DNA of 64,000 bases from Caulobacter sp. SLTY (lineage in GTDB: Bacteria > Pseudomonadota > Alphaproteobacteria > Caulobacterales > Caulobacteraceae). Below are positions 28,145-37,473 of the stretch, one piece after another. The notes below the pieces were generated by a model. It was not told the DNA's origin. It did no database searches and saw only the letters and a list, made by a program, of their open reading frames with translations. The stretch spans positions 96,566 through 160,565 of the forward strand of contig NZ_JAAALA010000007.1 in assembly GCF_009905535.1 (NCBI RefSeq). The letters are read 5' to 3'. Position 1 is the first letter of the stretch. Each line of letters begins with the position of its first letter. The position numbers were made by a program, and so were the translations under genes.

Positions 28145-29032
28145 CTATTTCCCCTTATCCAGATCACGCGAGATAGCGTTCATCAGTTCAGCGGTGAAGC
28201 CGTCCGTCCGCACGCCGAAGGCGGAGACTTGGGTTTGGAAGTAGTTGTAGAACACCACGGCCGGGATAGCGGCGAAGAGGCCGATACCGGTGGCGAGCAG
28301 CGCTTCGGCGATACCGGGAGCGACGACGGCCAGGTTGGTCGTGTTGGTGTTCGCGATACCGATGAACGAACGCATGATCCCGTAGACGGTGCCGAACAGA
28401 CCGATGAACGGACCGGACGAACCGACGGAGGCCAGGAACTGCATGCCGCCCGAGAGGCGCTTGGAGAGGGTCGATTGCACGGCGCCGACCGCGGTCTGAG
28501 CGCGAGCGATGGTCGACTCACGGTGCGTACCGTGGATGTCGAGGCCAGCCTGACGGCTCAGCTCGACTTCGGAGGCGGCCGCGGCGGCCATGTCGGCCAG
28601 CGGGTTGCCTTCGAACTCTTCCGAGATGGCGATACGGCCCATGTCGTTGATCGACTTGGCGCCGCGGAAGGCTTCCACGAAGCGGTCCGACTTACGGCCC
28701 AGAGCGCCGAACTCGAACAGCTTGGTGATCAGCAGCACCCAGCTGAAGACCGAGGCCAGAACCAGGCCGATCATGACGACCTTCACGACGATGTCCGCTT
28801 CGAAGAACATCCCCATGATGGTCAGCTCGCCGGAATGGCCGCTGGCCTTCTCTTCGGCGGGGGCTTCGGCCGGAGCCGGGGCCGGAGCCGGGGTAGCGGC
28901 GGCCGGAGCCGCGGTGGTGGCTTCGGCCGGAGCCGGCGTAGCGGCCTCCTGGGCGAAAGCGGGGGCGGTCGCCATCAGCGCCACGGCGCCGATCATAGCG
29001 ATGAGGGGGGTCTTTCGTTTGTTGTCGAGCAT
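28145..29032 (-). CDS. exbB: Biopolymer transport protein ExbB (MotA/TolQ/ExbB family)
   Basis: A 295-residue protein with a signal peptide (MLDNKRKTPLIAMIGAVALMATAPAFAQ) and a long Ala/Pro/Glu-rich periplasmic segment (residues about 29-65). It then has three membrane helices: near DIVVKVVMIGLVLASVFSWVLL, and FLASVGSSGPFIGLFGTVYGIM plus APGIAEALLATGIGLFAAIPAVVFYNYF, with the conserved channel glycines and threonine. An extended N-terminus is common in alphaproteobacterial ExbB. It is the first gene of exbB-exbD-tonB, and the promoter lies in the gap to tRNA-Phe. Confidence 0.95.
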   Translation of the reverse strand: MLDNKRKTPLIAMIGAVALMATAPAFAQEAATPAPAEATTAAPAAATPAPAPAPAEAPAEEKASGHSGELTIMGMFFEADIVVKVVMIGLVLASVFSWVLLITKLFEFGALGRKSDRFVEAFRGAKSINDMGRIAISEEFEGNPLADMAAAAASEVELSRQAGLDIHGTHRESTIARAQTAVGAVQSTLSKRLSGGMQFLASVGSSGPFIGLFGTVYGIMRSFIGIANTNTTNLAVVAPGIAEALLATGIGLFAAIPAVVFYNYFQTQVSAFGVRTDGFTAELMNAISRDLDKGK

Positions 29033-29502
29033 CTTTCGCCAGTTCCTGCTTGGTCTAGCACTTATTGGACCGAAGGGTCGTCGCGCGAGCGTCTACCCTA
29101 GACTAAATGTTGCCCAAGCGCGATCCGAATGGACCTGCCCGAGACGCTTCGCTGCGCCCGACCCGCGACACCGGCCATCAGCCCTGCGGGCGTAAGACGG
29201 CGTTTCGAAGGCGCATGGAAAACACGAGGTATGGAAACCCCGTATCCTCACCACCAAGTTAGACTTGGCGCAGTGGCCCTTTGGCAACCCCTTTCTGCAT
29301 CGTCAAGGGTCCATCTGCACATGAATGTTCCACGAAACCTCCCGTTCCGGCACATAATGCTGCGATGCAGCATAGAGAATGCCTGACCGTTCGAAGGATT
29401 TTCCCTTTCCGAGGGAAAGTGCATGCTGCATCGCAACAAAACCGTCGAACGACGTTTGTCGATTGGCAGGATTTTTGGACGTTTCGCGCGAGAAGCGAGG
29501 AA
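29033..29502. other. Gap between exbB and tRNA-Phe with nested inverted repeats
   Basis: No credible gene in 470 bases. Near 29091 there is a short palindrome GTCTACCCTAGAC, a possible operator in the exbB promoter region. From 29357 to 29435 there are stacked inverted repeats: ATGCTGC/GCAGCAT (29357-29373), TTTCCCT/AGGGAAA (29400-29418), and TGCGATGCAGCA (29361-29372), which is repeated in inverted form as TGCTGCATCGCA at 29424-29435. CGTCG-AA-CGACG follows near 29445. Its role is unknown. Confidence 0.55.
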
Positions 29503-29578
29503 TGGTGCCTGAGGGCGGATTCGAACCACCGACACGCGGATTTTCAATCCGCTGCTCTACCAACTGAGCTACTCAGGC
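29503..29578 (-). tRNA. tRNA-Phe (anticodon GAA)
   Basis: A 76-base tRNA on the minus strand with acceptor arm GCCTGAG/CTCAGGC, D arm GCTC/GAGC, anticodon stem GCGGA/TCCGC with loop TTGAAAA (anticodon GAA), T arm GGTGG/CCGCC with TTCGAAT, discriminator A and an encoded CCA. All stems pair fully. Confidence 0.98.
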
Positions 29579-29662
29579 AATGGACCGCGAAACGGGCCGC
29601 CCTCGCGGGAGACGGGGTCTATAGAAGAGCCGTCCCGGCAAGTCCAGCGCGGTTTTCGCCGA

Positions 29663-29830
29663 TTATTCCTCGGGGTCCTGTTCGTCCGCGTCCGGCTCGT
29701 CCTCCATGCCGGGGATCGCATAGGCGCCCGACAGCCAGCGGTGCAGGTCGACGTCGGCGCAGCGCTTCGAACAGAAGGGTCGAAAGGCCTCTTCCGTCGG
29801 CTTGCCGCAGTTTGGGCAGGCCCTGCTCAT
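29663..29830 (-). CDS. yacG: YacG family zinc protein (DNA gyrase inhibitor)
   Basis: A short 55-residue gene read directly from the minus strand; it begins [20 protein letters not shown]. The four zinc cysteines are Cys5, Cys8, Cys20 and Cys24 (CPNC...FCSKRC), followed by [17 protein letters not shown] and an acidic tail [12 protein letters not shown], exactly the YacG plan. E. coli YacG binds GyrB and blocks DNA binding. Its ATG overlaps the stop of the ribonuclease gene, so it is translationally coupled in the maf-rng-yacG run. tRNA-Phe follows 84 bases later. Confidence 0.93.
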   Translation of the reverse strand: MSRACPNCGKPTEEAFRPFCSKRCADVDLHRWLSGAYAIPGMEDEPDADEQDPEE

Positions 29831-30870
29831 CGCGCGGTCACCTCCAGCCGATCGGTGGGCCAGCCGGGCCGGTCCTCCAGCGCGAAGCGGGCGCCGAGGC
29901 GGTCGGTCATGCGAGGAGCGAGGGGCTTGAACGCCTCGGCTACGGCTGGGGCGCAGGCGGCCGTCAGCCGTCCGCCGGGGCTAGTTCGCCCTTCCCGCTC
30001 CAGCATCCGGGCCAGGCGCAGGGCGCCGCTCTGGGCGGTCAGCCCGCCGGCGGGGCCGAGCAGGCGCTCCAGCACCGGCGCGCGGCGGCGCGGCAGGGTC
30101 AGTTCCACGGTACCGAACCGGCTGATGGGACCAATGGCAACGCCAGGGTTGTCCGGCCCGAAAGCGGTGCGGATGGCCGACAGGATCGCGTTGGCGTCGT
30201 GGCCGCGCCCAGCCAGGTCGATAACGATCAGCCCGCCGATCCCCTTGAGACGCAGCAACCGGGCCGCGGACGTGACGGCGGCAAGGTTGGCGGCACGCGC
30301 AACTCGCTTCGAATCGCCGCCGGTGCGTTCGCCGGTGTCGATATCGATGGCGGTCAGGGCGCGGGTCGGCTCAATGGCCAGGCTGCCGCCCCCGGGGAGC
30401 GGGTGGACGGCCGCGAGCGCCTCGGCCTCGGCCTCATCGGCGGCGTCGCGGGCTGCGGCGCCGATCTGCATGGTGTCGACCTTGGCCAGGGCCTTGAGCT
30501 CTTCCTCCAGGGCGGGGCCGGCCCCGGTCAGCCTGGGATCACCGCTCGCCTCCCCGAGCAACCACGCCGTGGCCAGCTTGCCGCGCCGAGCCTCGCCGCG
30601 AATCTCGACCTCCACGGCCGCGCCGCGCACGGGGCGAGGGGCGTCAGCCCGCAGGGGGAGCATGGCTTCGGCGCCGTCCGGCAGGTCGAGGAAGGCGGCA
30701 GCGAAGGCGGCCTCCACCGTCCGGACCCGCGCCACGCTGCGGGCGCCGAGCCGTAAGGCCGGCGAATCGCCGTCGCGCTCGATCAACAGGCGCTCGGGAC
30801 GGCCATCGAGAAGGATGACGCCGCGGCGCTCGCCGACGCTGGTGTCGAGGAAGGCTTCGCGGCGGCTCAC
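29827..30870 (-). CDS. Ribonuclease E/G family protein
   Basis: A 347-residue protein starting at a GTG in the maf stop (GTGA overlap). It aligns with the RNase E/G catalytic core: S1-like N-terminal region with [35 protein letters not shown], then [12 protein letters not shown] and [14 protein letters not shown], which carry the two metal-binding aspartates, and [14 protein letters not shown]. It lacks the long C-terminal scaffold and is shorter than E. coli RNase G (about 490), so the S1 and linker regions are reduced. It probably takes part in rRNA or mRNA processing. The neighbours maf and yacG are typical for this short alphaproteobacterial form. Confidence 0.88.
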   Translation of the reverse strand: MSRREAFLDTSVGERRGVILLDGRPERLLIERDGDSPALRLGARSVARVRTVEAAFAAAFLDLPDGAEAMLPLRADAPRPVRGAAVEVEIRGEARRGKLATAWLLGEASGDPRLTGAGPALEEELKALAKVDTMQIGAAARDAADEAEAEALAAVHPLPGGGSLAIEPTRALTAIDIDTGERTGGDSKRVARAANLAAVTSAARLLRLKGIGGLIVIDLAGRGHDANAILSAIRTAFGPDNPGVAIGPISRFGTVELTLPRRRAPVLERLLGPAGGLTAQSGALRLARMLEREGRTSPGGRLTAACAPAVAEAFKPLAPRMTDRLGARFALEDRPGWPTDRLEVTAR

Positions 30871-31460
30871 GCAAGCGTCTCCGGAGCGCGCCAGCCCAGG
30901 CCGTTCAAGAGCGCCAGAGTCTCATAGAGCGGCAAGCCGACGACGCCGGTGAAGCTGCCCTGCAGGGAGGTCACGAAGGCCCCTGCCCTCTGGTGGATCT
31001 TGTAGCCGCCGGCGGCGTCCTCCCAGTCCCGGGAGGCGATGAACCCGTCCAGCTCGGCCTCGGTGAGGCGCTTGAAAGTGATGCGGGTCTCGACCACCCG
31101 GCCCGACGCCCGTCCGCCAGGCGCGACCACGGCGACGCCGGTCATCACCCGGTGGCTGCGACCGGACAGCAGCGATAGCATGCGCCGCGCCTCCGCCTCG
31201 TCGGCAGGCTTGTTCAGCACCCGGCGCCCCACCGCCACCAGGGTGTCGGAGCCGAGCACGAAGGCGTCCGGATGGCGGGCGGCCACCGCCGCCGCCTTCT
31301 CCTGGGCCAGGCGCAGGGCGAGCCGACGGGGCGTCTCGTCCTTGCCGGGCGTCTCGTCGATGTCGGAGGGATCGACCAGGTCTGGGTCCACACCCGCCTG
31401 TCTCAGCAGTTGGAGACGGCGGGGGCTGGCGCTGGCCAGCACCAGTCGGGGCCTGGCCAC
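30867..31460 (-). CDS. maf: Maf family nucleotide pyrophosphatase
   Basis: A 197-residue Maf/YhdE protein that hydrolyses non-canonical or specific nucleoside triphosphates (dTTP, UTP or m7GTP, depending on subclass). It starts at a GTG (MARPRLVLASASPRRLQLL), and LASASPRR is the substrate-loop signature. FVLGSDTLVAVGRRVLNKP, LSGRSHRVMTGVAVV and GGYKIHQRAGAFVTSLQGSFTGVVGLPL are conserved. It follows infA by five bases and overlaps the RNase gene. Confidence 0.94.
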   Translation of the reverse strand: MARPRLVLASASPRRLQLLRQAGVDPDLVDPSDIDETPGKDETPRRLALRLAQEKAAAVAARHPDAFVLGSDTLVAVGRRVLNKPADEAEARRMLSLLSGRSHRVMTGVAVVAPGGRASGRVVETRITFKRLTEAELDGFIASRDWEDAAGGYKIHQRAGAFVTSLQGSFTGVVGLPLYETLALLNGLGWRAPETLA

Positions 31461-31465
31461 AGCGC

Positions 31466-31684
31466 TTACTTGAAGCGGTAGGTGATACGGCCCTTGGTCA
31501 GGTCGTAGGGCGTCATTTCGACGAGGACCTTGTCCCCGGCCAGCACGCGGATGCGGTTCTTGCGCATCTTGCCGGCGGTGTGGGCGATGATTTCGTGATT
31601 GTTCTCAAGCGTCACGCGGAACGTCGCGTTGGGCAGCAGCTCGCTGACGGTGCCCGGAAACTCAAGCAGTTCTTCCTTAGCCAT
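31466..31684 (-). CDS. infA: Translation initiation factor IF-1
   Basis: A 72-residue S1-like OB-fold factor that binds the A site of the 30S subunit. It starts [20 protein letters not shown] at ATG 31684 and contains [32 protein letters not shown] and ends [12 protein letters not shown] longer in-frame extension to 31732 is not supported by the family. It lies upstream of maf. Confidence 0.99.
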   Translation of the reverse strand: MAKEELLEFPGTVSELLPNATFRVTLENNHEIIAHTAGKMRKNRIRVLAGDKVLVEMTPYDLTKGRITYRFK

Positions 31685-31800
31685 ACGGCCTCTCAGTAGG
31701 TCATTCCGCAAAGCAACACGGCCCGCGCACACGATTCGGAGCGCGAGCCGTGGCTCGATGGCGCGCCTTATAACGCATACGGGGGCGAAAGGTCGATGCT

Positions 31801-32277
31801 CTAACCGCCGGCGGTCGTAACCCGCCCGAACCGCCGCCTGATGCGGCCATAGAGTTCGTCGCGGACCTGGCGATAGGCGTCCAGCATCTGCTCGCGCGAG
31901 CCGGTGGCCAGGGTGGGGTCGAAGGTCGGCCAGTATTCGATGTCGACCGCCCTGCCCCGCGACAACTCCACCGCCCGGTGCTGGGCCTCTGCGGTCAGGG
32001 AGATGACCACGTCGAAGCTGTCGTCCTCCAGCATGTCGAAGGTCTTGGGACGGTGACCGGCGGCGTCGATTCCCAGTTCCTCGAGCACGGTGGCGGCGAA
32101 GGGATCCATGCCGGCCTCCTCCGGGTCGGCGCGCAGGCCGCAGCTATCGACGAAGATGACCTTGCCGTAGGCCAGCTTCATCAGCGCCTCGGCCATGGGC
32201 GAACGCACCCGGTTGAAATTGCAGGCGAACAGCACCGCCCCCGGCGTCGCGTCGAAAGCGTCCTTGGGGGCGCTCAT
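31801..32277 (-). CDS. Low-molecular-weight protein tyrosine phosphatase / ArsC-like
   Basis: A 158-residue protein starting [17 protein letters not shown] at the ATG overlapping the upstream UPF0262 stop (ATGA). The P-loop [14 protein letters not shown] fits the CX5R(S) motif of low-molecular-weight phosphatases and related arsenate reductases. The late Asp lies in YWPTFDPT rather than the standard DPY, so the assignment within the family is open. It is a regular member of the hisD-UPF0262-phosphatase-infA cluster in alphaproteobacteria, where its role is unsettled. Confidence 0.88.
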   Translation of the reverse strand: MSAPKDAFDATPGAVLFACNFNRVRSPMAEALMKLAYGKVIFVDSCGLRADPEEAGMDPFAATVLEELGIDAAGHRPKTFDMLEDDSFDVVISLTAEAQHRAVELSRGRAVDIEYWPTFDPTLATGSREQMLDAYRQVRDELYGRIRRRFGRVTTAGG

Positions 32278-32747
32278 CCCTTCCAATGCAGGGCGCAGAT
32301 CAGGGTGAAGAGGCGCCGGGCGGTGTCGAGGTCGGTCTTCACCTTGCCCTCGAGCCGCGCCTGCAGCAGCGTGCTGCCCTCGTTGTGCAGGCCCCGGCGG
32401 CCCATGTCCAAGGCCTCGATCTGAGAGGGCGTGGAATTGCGGATGGCCGCGTAATAGCTCTCGCAGATCATGAAATAGTCGCGGATCACTGTCTTGAATG
32501 GCGACAGGGACAGCAGATGCGTCTGCGCGTACCCCGGGCCGGCGATCTGCATCGCCAGCCGGTTCTCGACCAAGGCGATCTTGACGTCATAGGGGCCTTG
32601 GTCCGCGCCGGCCGGCTCGAAATAGTTCTCTTCCAGCAGGTCGAAGATGGCGACCTGCCGCTCCTGTTCCTGGTCTCGCGAGGCGGCCGACAGGGACTCC
32701 TCGTCGAGCTCGATGCTCTGCAGGCGGTGGGTAGCTCTATCGGTCAC
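32274..32747 (-). CDS. UPF0262 family protein
   Basis: A 157-residue protein, probably starting at GTG 32747 ([18 protein letters not shown] follows); the Shine-Dalgarno is weak. It contains [79 protein letters not shown], which are the UPF0262 signature blocks. Cytoplasmic and of unknown function. It sits between hisD (upstream, 20 bases) and the phosphatase gene (ATGA overlap), its normal place in alphaproteobacteria. Confidence 0.92.
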   Translation of the reverse strand: MTDRATHRLQSIELDEESLSAASRDQEQERQVAIFDLLEENYFEPAGADQGPYDVKIALVENRLAMQIAGPGYAQTHLLSLSPFKTVIRDYFMICESYYAAIRNSTPSQIEALDMGRRGLHNEGSTLLQARLEGKVKTDLDTARRLFTLICALHWKG

Positions 32748-32766
32748 GTCGACAGGATAGCGGGGT

Positions 32767-34059
32767 TCAGCCGCGCGGCAACCGCAAGGCCGCCGACAGG
32801 GCGTGGGCCGGCAGTCCTTCGGCCTCGGCCAGGGCGACGGTGTGTGGTCCCAGGCGCGCGAAGGCGGCCGCGTCGGCCTTGATGATCGAGGTGCGTTTGA
32901 GGAAGTCGAAGATCGACAGGCCAGACTGGAACCGCGCCGCCCGGCTGGTCGGCAGCACGTGATTGGAGCCGGCGACATAATCGCCGAGCGCCTCCGGCGT
33001 GAACCGGCCGAGGAAGATGGCCCCCGCGTGCCGAACCTGGTCGGCCAGGGAATCGGGATCGGCGGTGCAGAATTCGACGTGCTCGGGCGCGATGCGATCG
33101 ACCAGGCCGGGACTGGCCGATAGTGGGGCGATGATCACCGCCCCATGGTCGCGCCAGCTGGCGGCGGCGTCCTCGCCCGTGGCCAGCTCACGCATGCGCC
33201 GGCCGATAGCGGCCTCTACCGCCTCGGCCAGGCCTTCGTCGTCGGTGATCAGGATCGACTGGGCGGCCGGGTCGTGCTCGGCTTGGGAGAGCAGGTCGCC
33301 GGCGATCCACTCGGCGTCATTGTCCCCGTCGGCGACCACGACGATCTCGGACGGCCCGGCCAGGGCGTCGAGGCCGACCACCCCGTAGAGCCGCCGCTTG
33401 GCTGCGGTGACGAAGGCGTTGCCCGGCCCGACGATCTTGTCCACCGGCCGGATAGGACCGGCGCCATAGGCCAGCGCCGCCACCGCCTGGGCCCCGCCGA
33501 CCCGCCAGATCTCGGTGACGCCGGCTTCATGGGCGGCGGCCAGCACTGCGGGCTCGAGCCGTCCTGGCGGCGTGACCATGGCGATGCGGTCCACCCCGGC
33601 CACCTGGGCCGGCACGCAATTCATCAGCACCGTCGAGGGATAGGCGGCGCGCCCGCCGGGGACATACACCCCAACGCTCTCCAGCGGCCCCCAGCGCCAG
33701 CCGAGCTCGACCCCGGCCTCGTCAGTCCAGCGTTGGTCGGCAGGGACCTGGCGTTCGTGATAGGCGCGGATGCGGGCGGCGGCAAAGGCGATGGCTTCCC
33801 TGACCGCCGGCTCGCAGGCGGCGACGCCCTCGGCGATCTCCTCCGGCGACACGCGGATGGTTTCGGCGGTTAGATCGGCCCGATCGAACCGCCGGCCGAA
33901 CTCCAGCACGGCGTCCAGGCCGCGAGCCTTCACCTCGGCCAGAATCTCCGCGGCCGCCGCGTCCACATCGGCCGGCTGCCCGCGCCGCTCATCGAGGAAG
34001 GCGGCGAAGGCGGATTCGAAGTCGGGGTCGTCGTGGCGAAAGCGGCGCATGGCGCTCAC
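32767..34059 (-). CDS. hisD: Histidinol dehydrogenase
   Basis: A 430-residue zinc enzyme that oxidises L-histidinol to L-histidine in two NAD-dependent steps, the last reactions of histidine synthesis. Conserved blocks are [71 protein letters not shown] and PEHVEFC. The start is GTG 34059 with AAAGG six bases upstream, or the ATG three codons later. No other his genes are in the window. Confidence 0.97.
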   Translation of the reverse strand: MSAMRRFRHDDPDFESAFAAFLDERRGQPADVDAAAAEILAEVKARGLDAVLEFGRRFDRADLTAETIRVSPEEIAEGVAACEPAVREAIAFAAARIRAYHERQVPADQRWTDEAGVELGWRWGPLESVGVYVPGGRAAYPSTVLMNCVPAQVAGVDRIAMVTPPGRLEPAVLAAAHEAGVTEIWRVGGAQAVAALAYGAGPIRPVDKIVGPGNAFVTAAKRRLYGVVGLDALAGPSEIVVVADGDNDAEWIAGDLLSQAEHDPAAQSILITDDEGLAEAVEAAIGRRMRELATGEDAAASWRDHGAVIIAPLSASPGLVDRIAPEHVEFCTADPDSLADQVRHAGAIFLGRFTPEALGDYVAGSNHVLPTSRAARFQSGLSIFDFLKRTSIIKADAAAFARLGPHTVALAEAEGLPAHALSAALRLPRG

Positions 34060-34096
34060 TTGGCGCCTTTGACCGCCAGATCAAGGCATTTCGACC

Positions 34097-35224
34097 TCAG
34101 AGATAATCGGCCGGCGTCAGGTTGACGGTCCGAACACCCGTCGCGTCCCTGACCTCCAGGCTGCTCGGGCTCCCGTTGACCCGCGCCAGCAGGGCGCCGA
34201 AGGTGGAGTTTCCGGTGATCCGGTCGCCGGGCTTGAGGCCCGCCGCCGCGCCGGGGCTGCCCGGCGAAACCAGGCGTACCTTGGCGCCGCCCCTGTCCTC
34301 GTCGAGCCAAAGTCCGGTGCGGCTGAGCGGCTCGAACCCGGTATCCCGGCCGTTGCGCCGGACAAACAGCTTCCGCCGCTTGGTGTCTACCGACAGGTTC
34401 ATCCGCTGGATCGCCGGCAGGCCCAGGATACCCTCGTAATCGGCGAAATTGACGGCCTTGTCCGGCCGCACCGTCACCAGGGGACTGTCGAGCCCGACGG
34501 GTCCGACATCCAGGCGCGCCGCCCGGACGGTCCGACCGGGATCGGCGCCCAGCCCGCCAATGCCGATCAGCGGCGTGGGGGAGAAGGGCTTGTCCGCCGC
34601 CCACAGGCCCAGACGGCGACCGACGTCATGGCGCAGACTGACCGCCCGGGGGGCGCCGGTATCGACAATCAGCCGCACCGGCTGGCCATTCACCTTCACC
34701 GTGGCGGAGATCAGATGGGAGCCATTGACGTCCGGCAGGTCGTCGATGCTGGATTCGATCTCGGTATAGCCCGCGCGGTCGGCCAGGCCGTCGGGATGCA
34801 CCCGCCATTCCAGCCGGTCGAAATCGAGTTCGCTGTCGGCGCTGGTAATCAGGCCGGCCCCCAGCAGCCCATCGCCGCCGCGCAGCTCGCTGCTGAGACC
34901 GAAGAGGCCGATCTCCGGCTGGCCCACGGCCCCGCCGAACACCGCATCCCGGGCCACGTAAAGCGGGAAGACCTTTCCGGCCAGCCGCACGTCCCGGACC
35001 TTCTTGAGGCCCAGCTTGGTCGCCAGGGTGGGCGAGATGCCGCTGACGACCGCGCCGGTGTCCATGACGAAGTTGAACGGACCCTTGCCGCCCAGCGTGG
35101 TGTCGATGTTCACACGGCCGTTCTCCAGCCGGATCTTGCCCACCGCGACCCGCGACTGGGCCAGGACGGGGCCCGATACGCTGACGGCCAGCCCTCCCGC
35201 CAACACGCCTCGTCGAGAAATCAT
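34097..35224 (-). CDS. Exported two-domain retropepsin-like aspartic protease with PDZ domain
   Basis: A 375-residue protein. ATG 35224 is preferred over GTG 35233 because GGAG lies eight bases before it. The N-terminus MISRRGVLAGGLAVSVSGPVLAQ carries a twin-arginine-like export signal. Two aspartyl protease half-domains follow, each with a catalytic triad: FVMDTGAVVSGIS (about residues 53-65) and LIVDTGAPRAVS (about 184-195), with ILGLPAIQRMNLSVD as the second flap/psi-loop. The C-terminal 80 residues form a PDZ-like domain (VRLVSPGSPGAAAGLKPGDRI). It may cleave periplasmic substrates. This gene sits inside the otherwise conserved murA-hisD cluster. Confidence 0.88.
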   Translation of the reverse strand: MISRRGVLAGGLAVSVSGPVLAQSRVAVGKIRLENGRVNIDTTLGGKGPFNFVMDTGAVVSGISPTLATKLGLKKVRDVRLAGKVFPLYVARDAVFGGAVGQPEIGLFGLSSELRGGDGLLGAGLITSADSELDFDRLEWRVHPDGLADRAGYTEIESSIDDLPDVNGSHLISATVKVNGQPVRLIVDTGAPRAVSLRHDVGRRLGLWAADKPFSPTPLIGIGGLGADPGRTVRAARLDVGPVGLDSPLVTVRPDKAVNFADYEGILGLPAIQRMNLSVDTKRRKLFVRRNGRDTGFEPLSRTGLWLDEDRGGAKVRLVSPGSPGAAAGLKPGDRITGNSTFGALLARVNGSPSSLEVRDATGVRTVNLTPADYL

Positions 35225-35299
35225 ACGCCGCACTCCATACGCTTATGCTCATTATGAGCGCGGTGGTGTGACGAGTTCAATCGCGGCGACGACCGGACA

Positions 35300-35724
35300 T
35301 CAGTCCTCGTGCGCCGGTCGCCGCGGCGTGGGCCAGGGCGCCGAGACGTCGGCCAGGGCGGCGTCCAGGCATTCGACCTCGGCGCGCAGCTCGCCGCCGC
35401 CGGCGAAGGTCAGCACCACGACGCCCCCGGGCGCCTCGCCGGGTTCGAAGGTGACGCCCAACAAGGACAGGACCGCATCACGCGCCTCACGGCGCAGGCG
35501 GCGACTTTGGACCCGCATCACCCCGCCGAGCTGAAGGCCGCTGCGGATCCGCTCGCCCCCCTTCCCTTCCCAACGGAAGCGGTTGAAGCCGATGGTCAGC
35601 CGCCGAGCGGCCGGCTCGTAGGAAATGTCGCCGATCTTGGTGACCGCGTCCTGCAGGGCGGCCGAGATCACCGCCAGGTCGTCGGCGTCCTCGGCGAGCA
35701 GTTTCAGTCCAGGGGCCGGATCGC

Positions 35725-35728
<4 letters not shown>
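35300..35728 (-). CDS. DUF2948 family protein
   Basis: A 142-residue protein starting [29 protein letters not shown] at the ATG overlapping the murA stop (ATGA). It contains [25 protein letters not shown] and [41 protein letters not shown], the DUF2948 signature. Cytoplasmic and of unknown function. Translational coupling to murA is the family norm in alphaproteobacteria. Confidence 0.92.
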
Positions 35729-37011
<1,283 letters not shown>

Positions 37012-37111
37012 CCAGTCCCTCGAAGTCGCGCCGGACAAGCGGCGCATGATCTGTGGTCGGCGTCATAGCGAGCGCAAGCCCCCCGCGCCACCAGGGCCTC
37101 TCACTTCCCCG

Positions 37112-37258
37112 TCAGCTTTCGGTCGGGGGCTTTGGCTTTTCCTGTGCAGGGCTCCGCGCCGCCGCCTTGCGCCGCCTTAGATTGGCGCGGAGCGCGGCCG
37201 CGAGCCGGGCTTCCTTTTCGACCTTGTCATCGGCGGATGTGGGGGGCGGTTTGGCCAT
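37112..37258 (-). CDS. Small conserved arginine-rich protein upstream of murA
   Basis: A 48-residue minus-strand gene read directly; it starts MAKPPPTSADDKVEKEARLA. The middle EARLAAALRANLRRRKAAAR is a strongly basic helix that recurs in short proteins upstream of murA in many alphaproteobacteria, from my recollection. The end is a KPKPPTES tail. It is probably translated from the same transcript as murA, which starts 100 bases later. Function unknown; RNA or DNA binding is possible. Confidence 0.7.
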   Translation of the reverse strand: MAKPPPTSADDKVEKEARLAAALRANLRRRKAAARSPAQEKPKPPTES

Positions 37259-37353
37259 GCGAAGAGGGGAGCGTTGCGACCTTTTGCGGTCAAGCCGATT
37301 TTTCCCTTTGCGCGCCCGCCGACTTTCGCTACTAGGCCCCCCTCACCTGGCCC

Positions 37354-37428
<75 letters not shown>

Positions 37429-37473
37429 GGTTGTTTCCCAAAAAAGCAAGCGCGCCCCTACGGGGCTCCGGCC

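Noticed and set aside
29503..29578. Phage or integrative element at tRNA-Phe
   Set aside because: No integrase and no duplicated tRNA 3' end were seen in the flanking sequence; only short inverted repeats are present.
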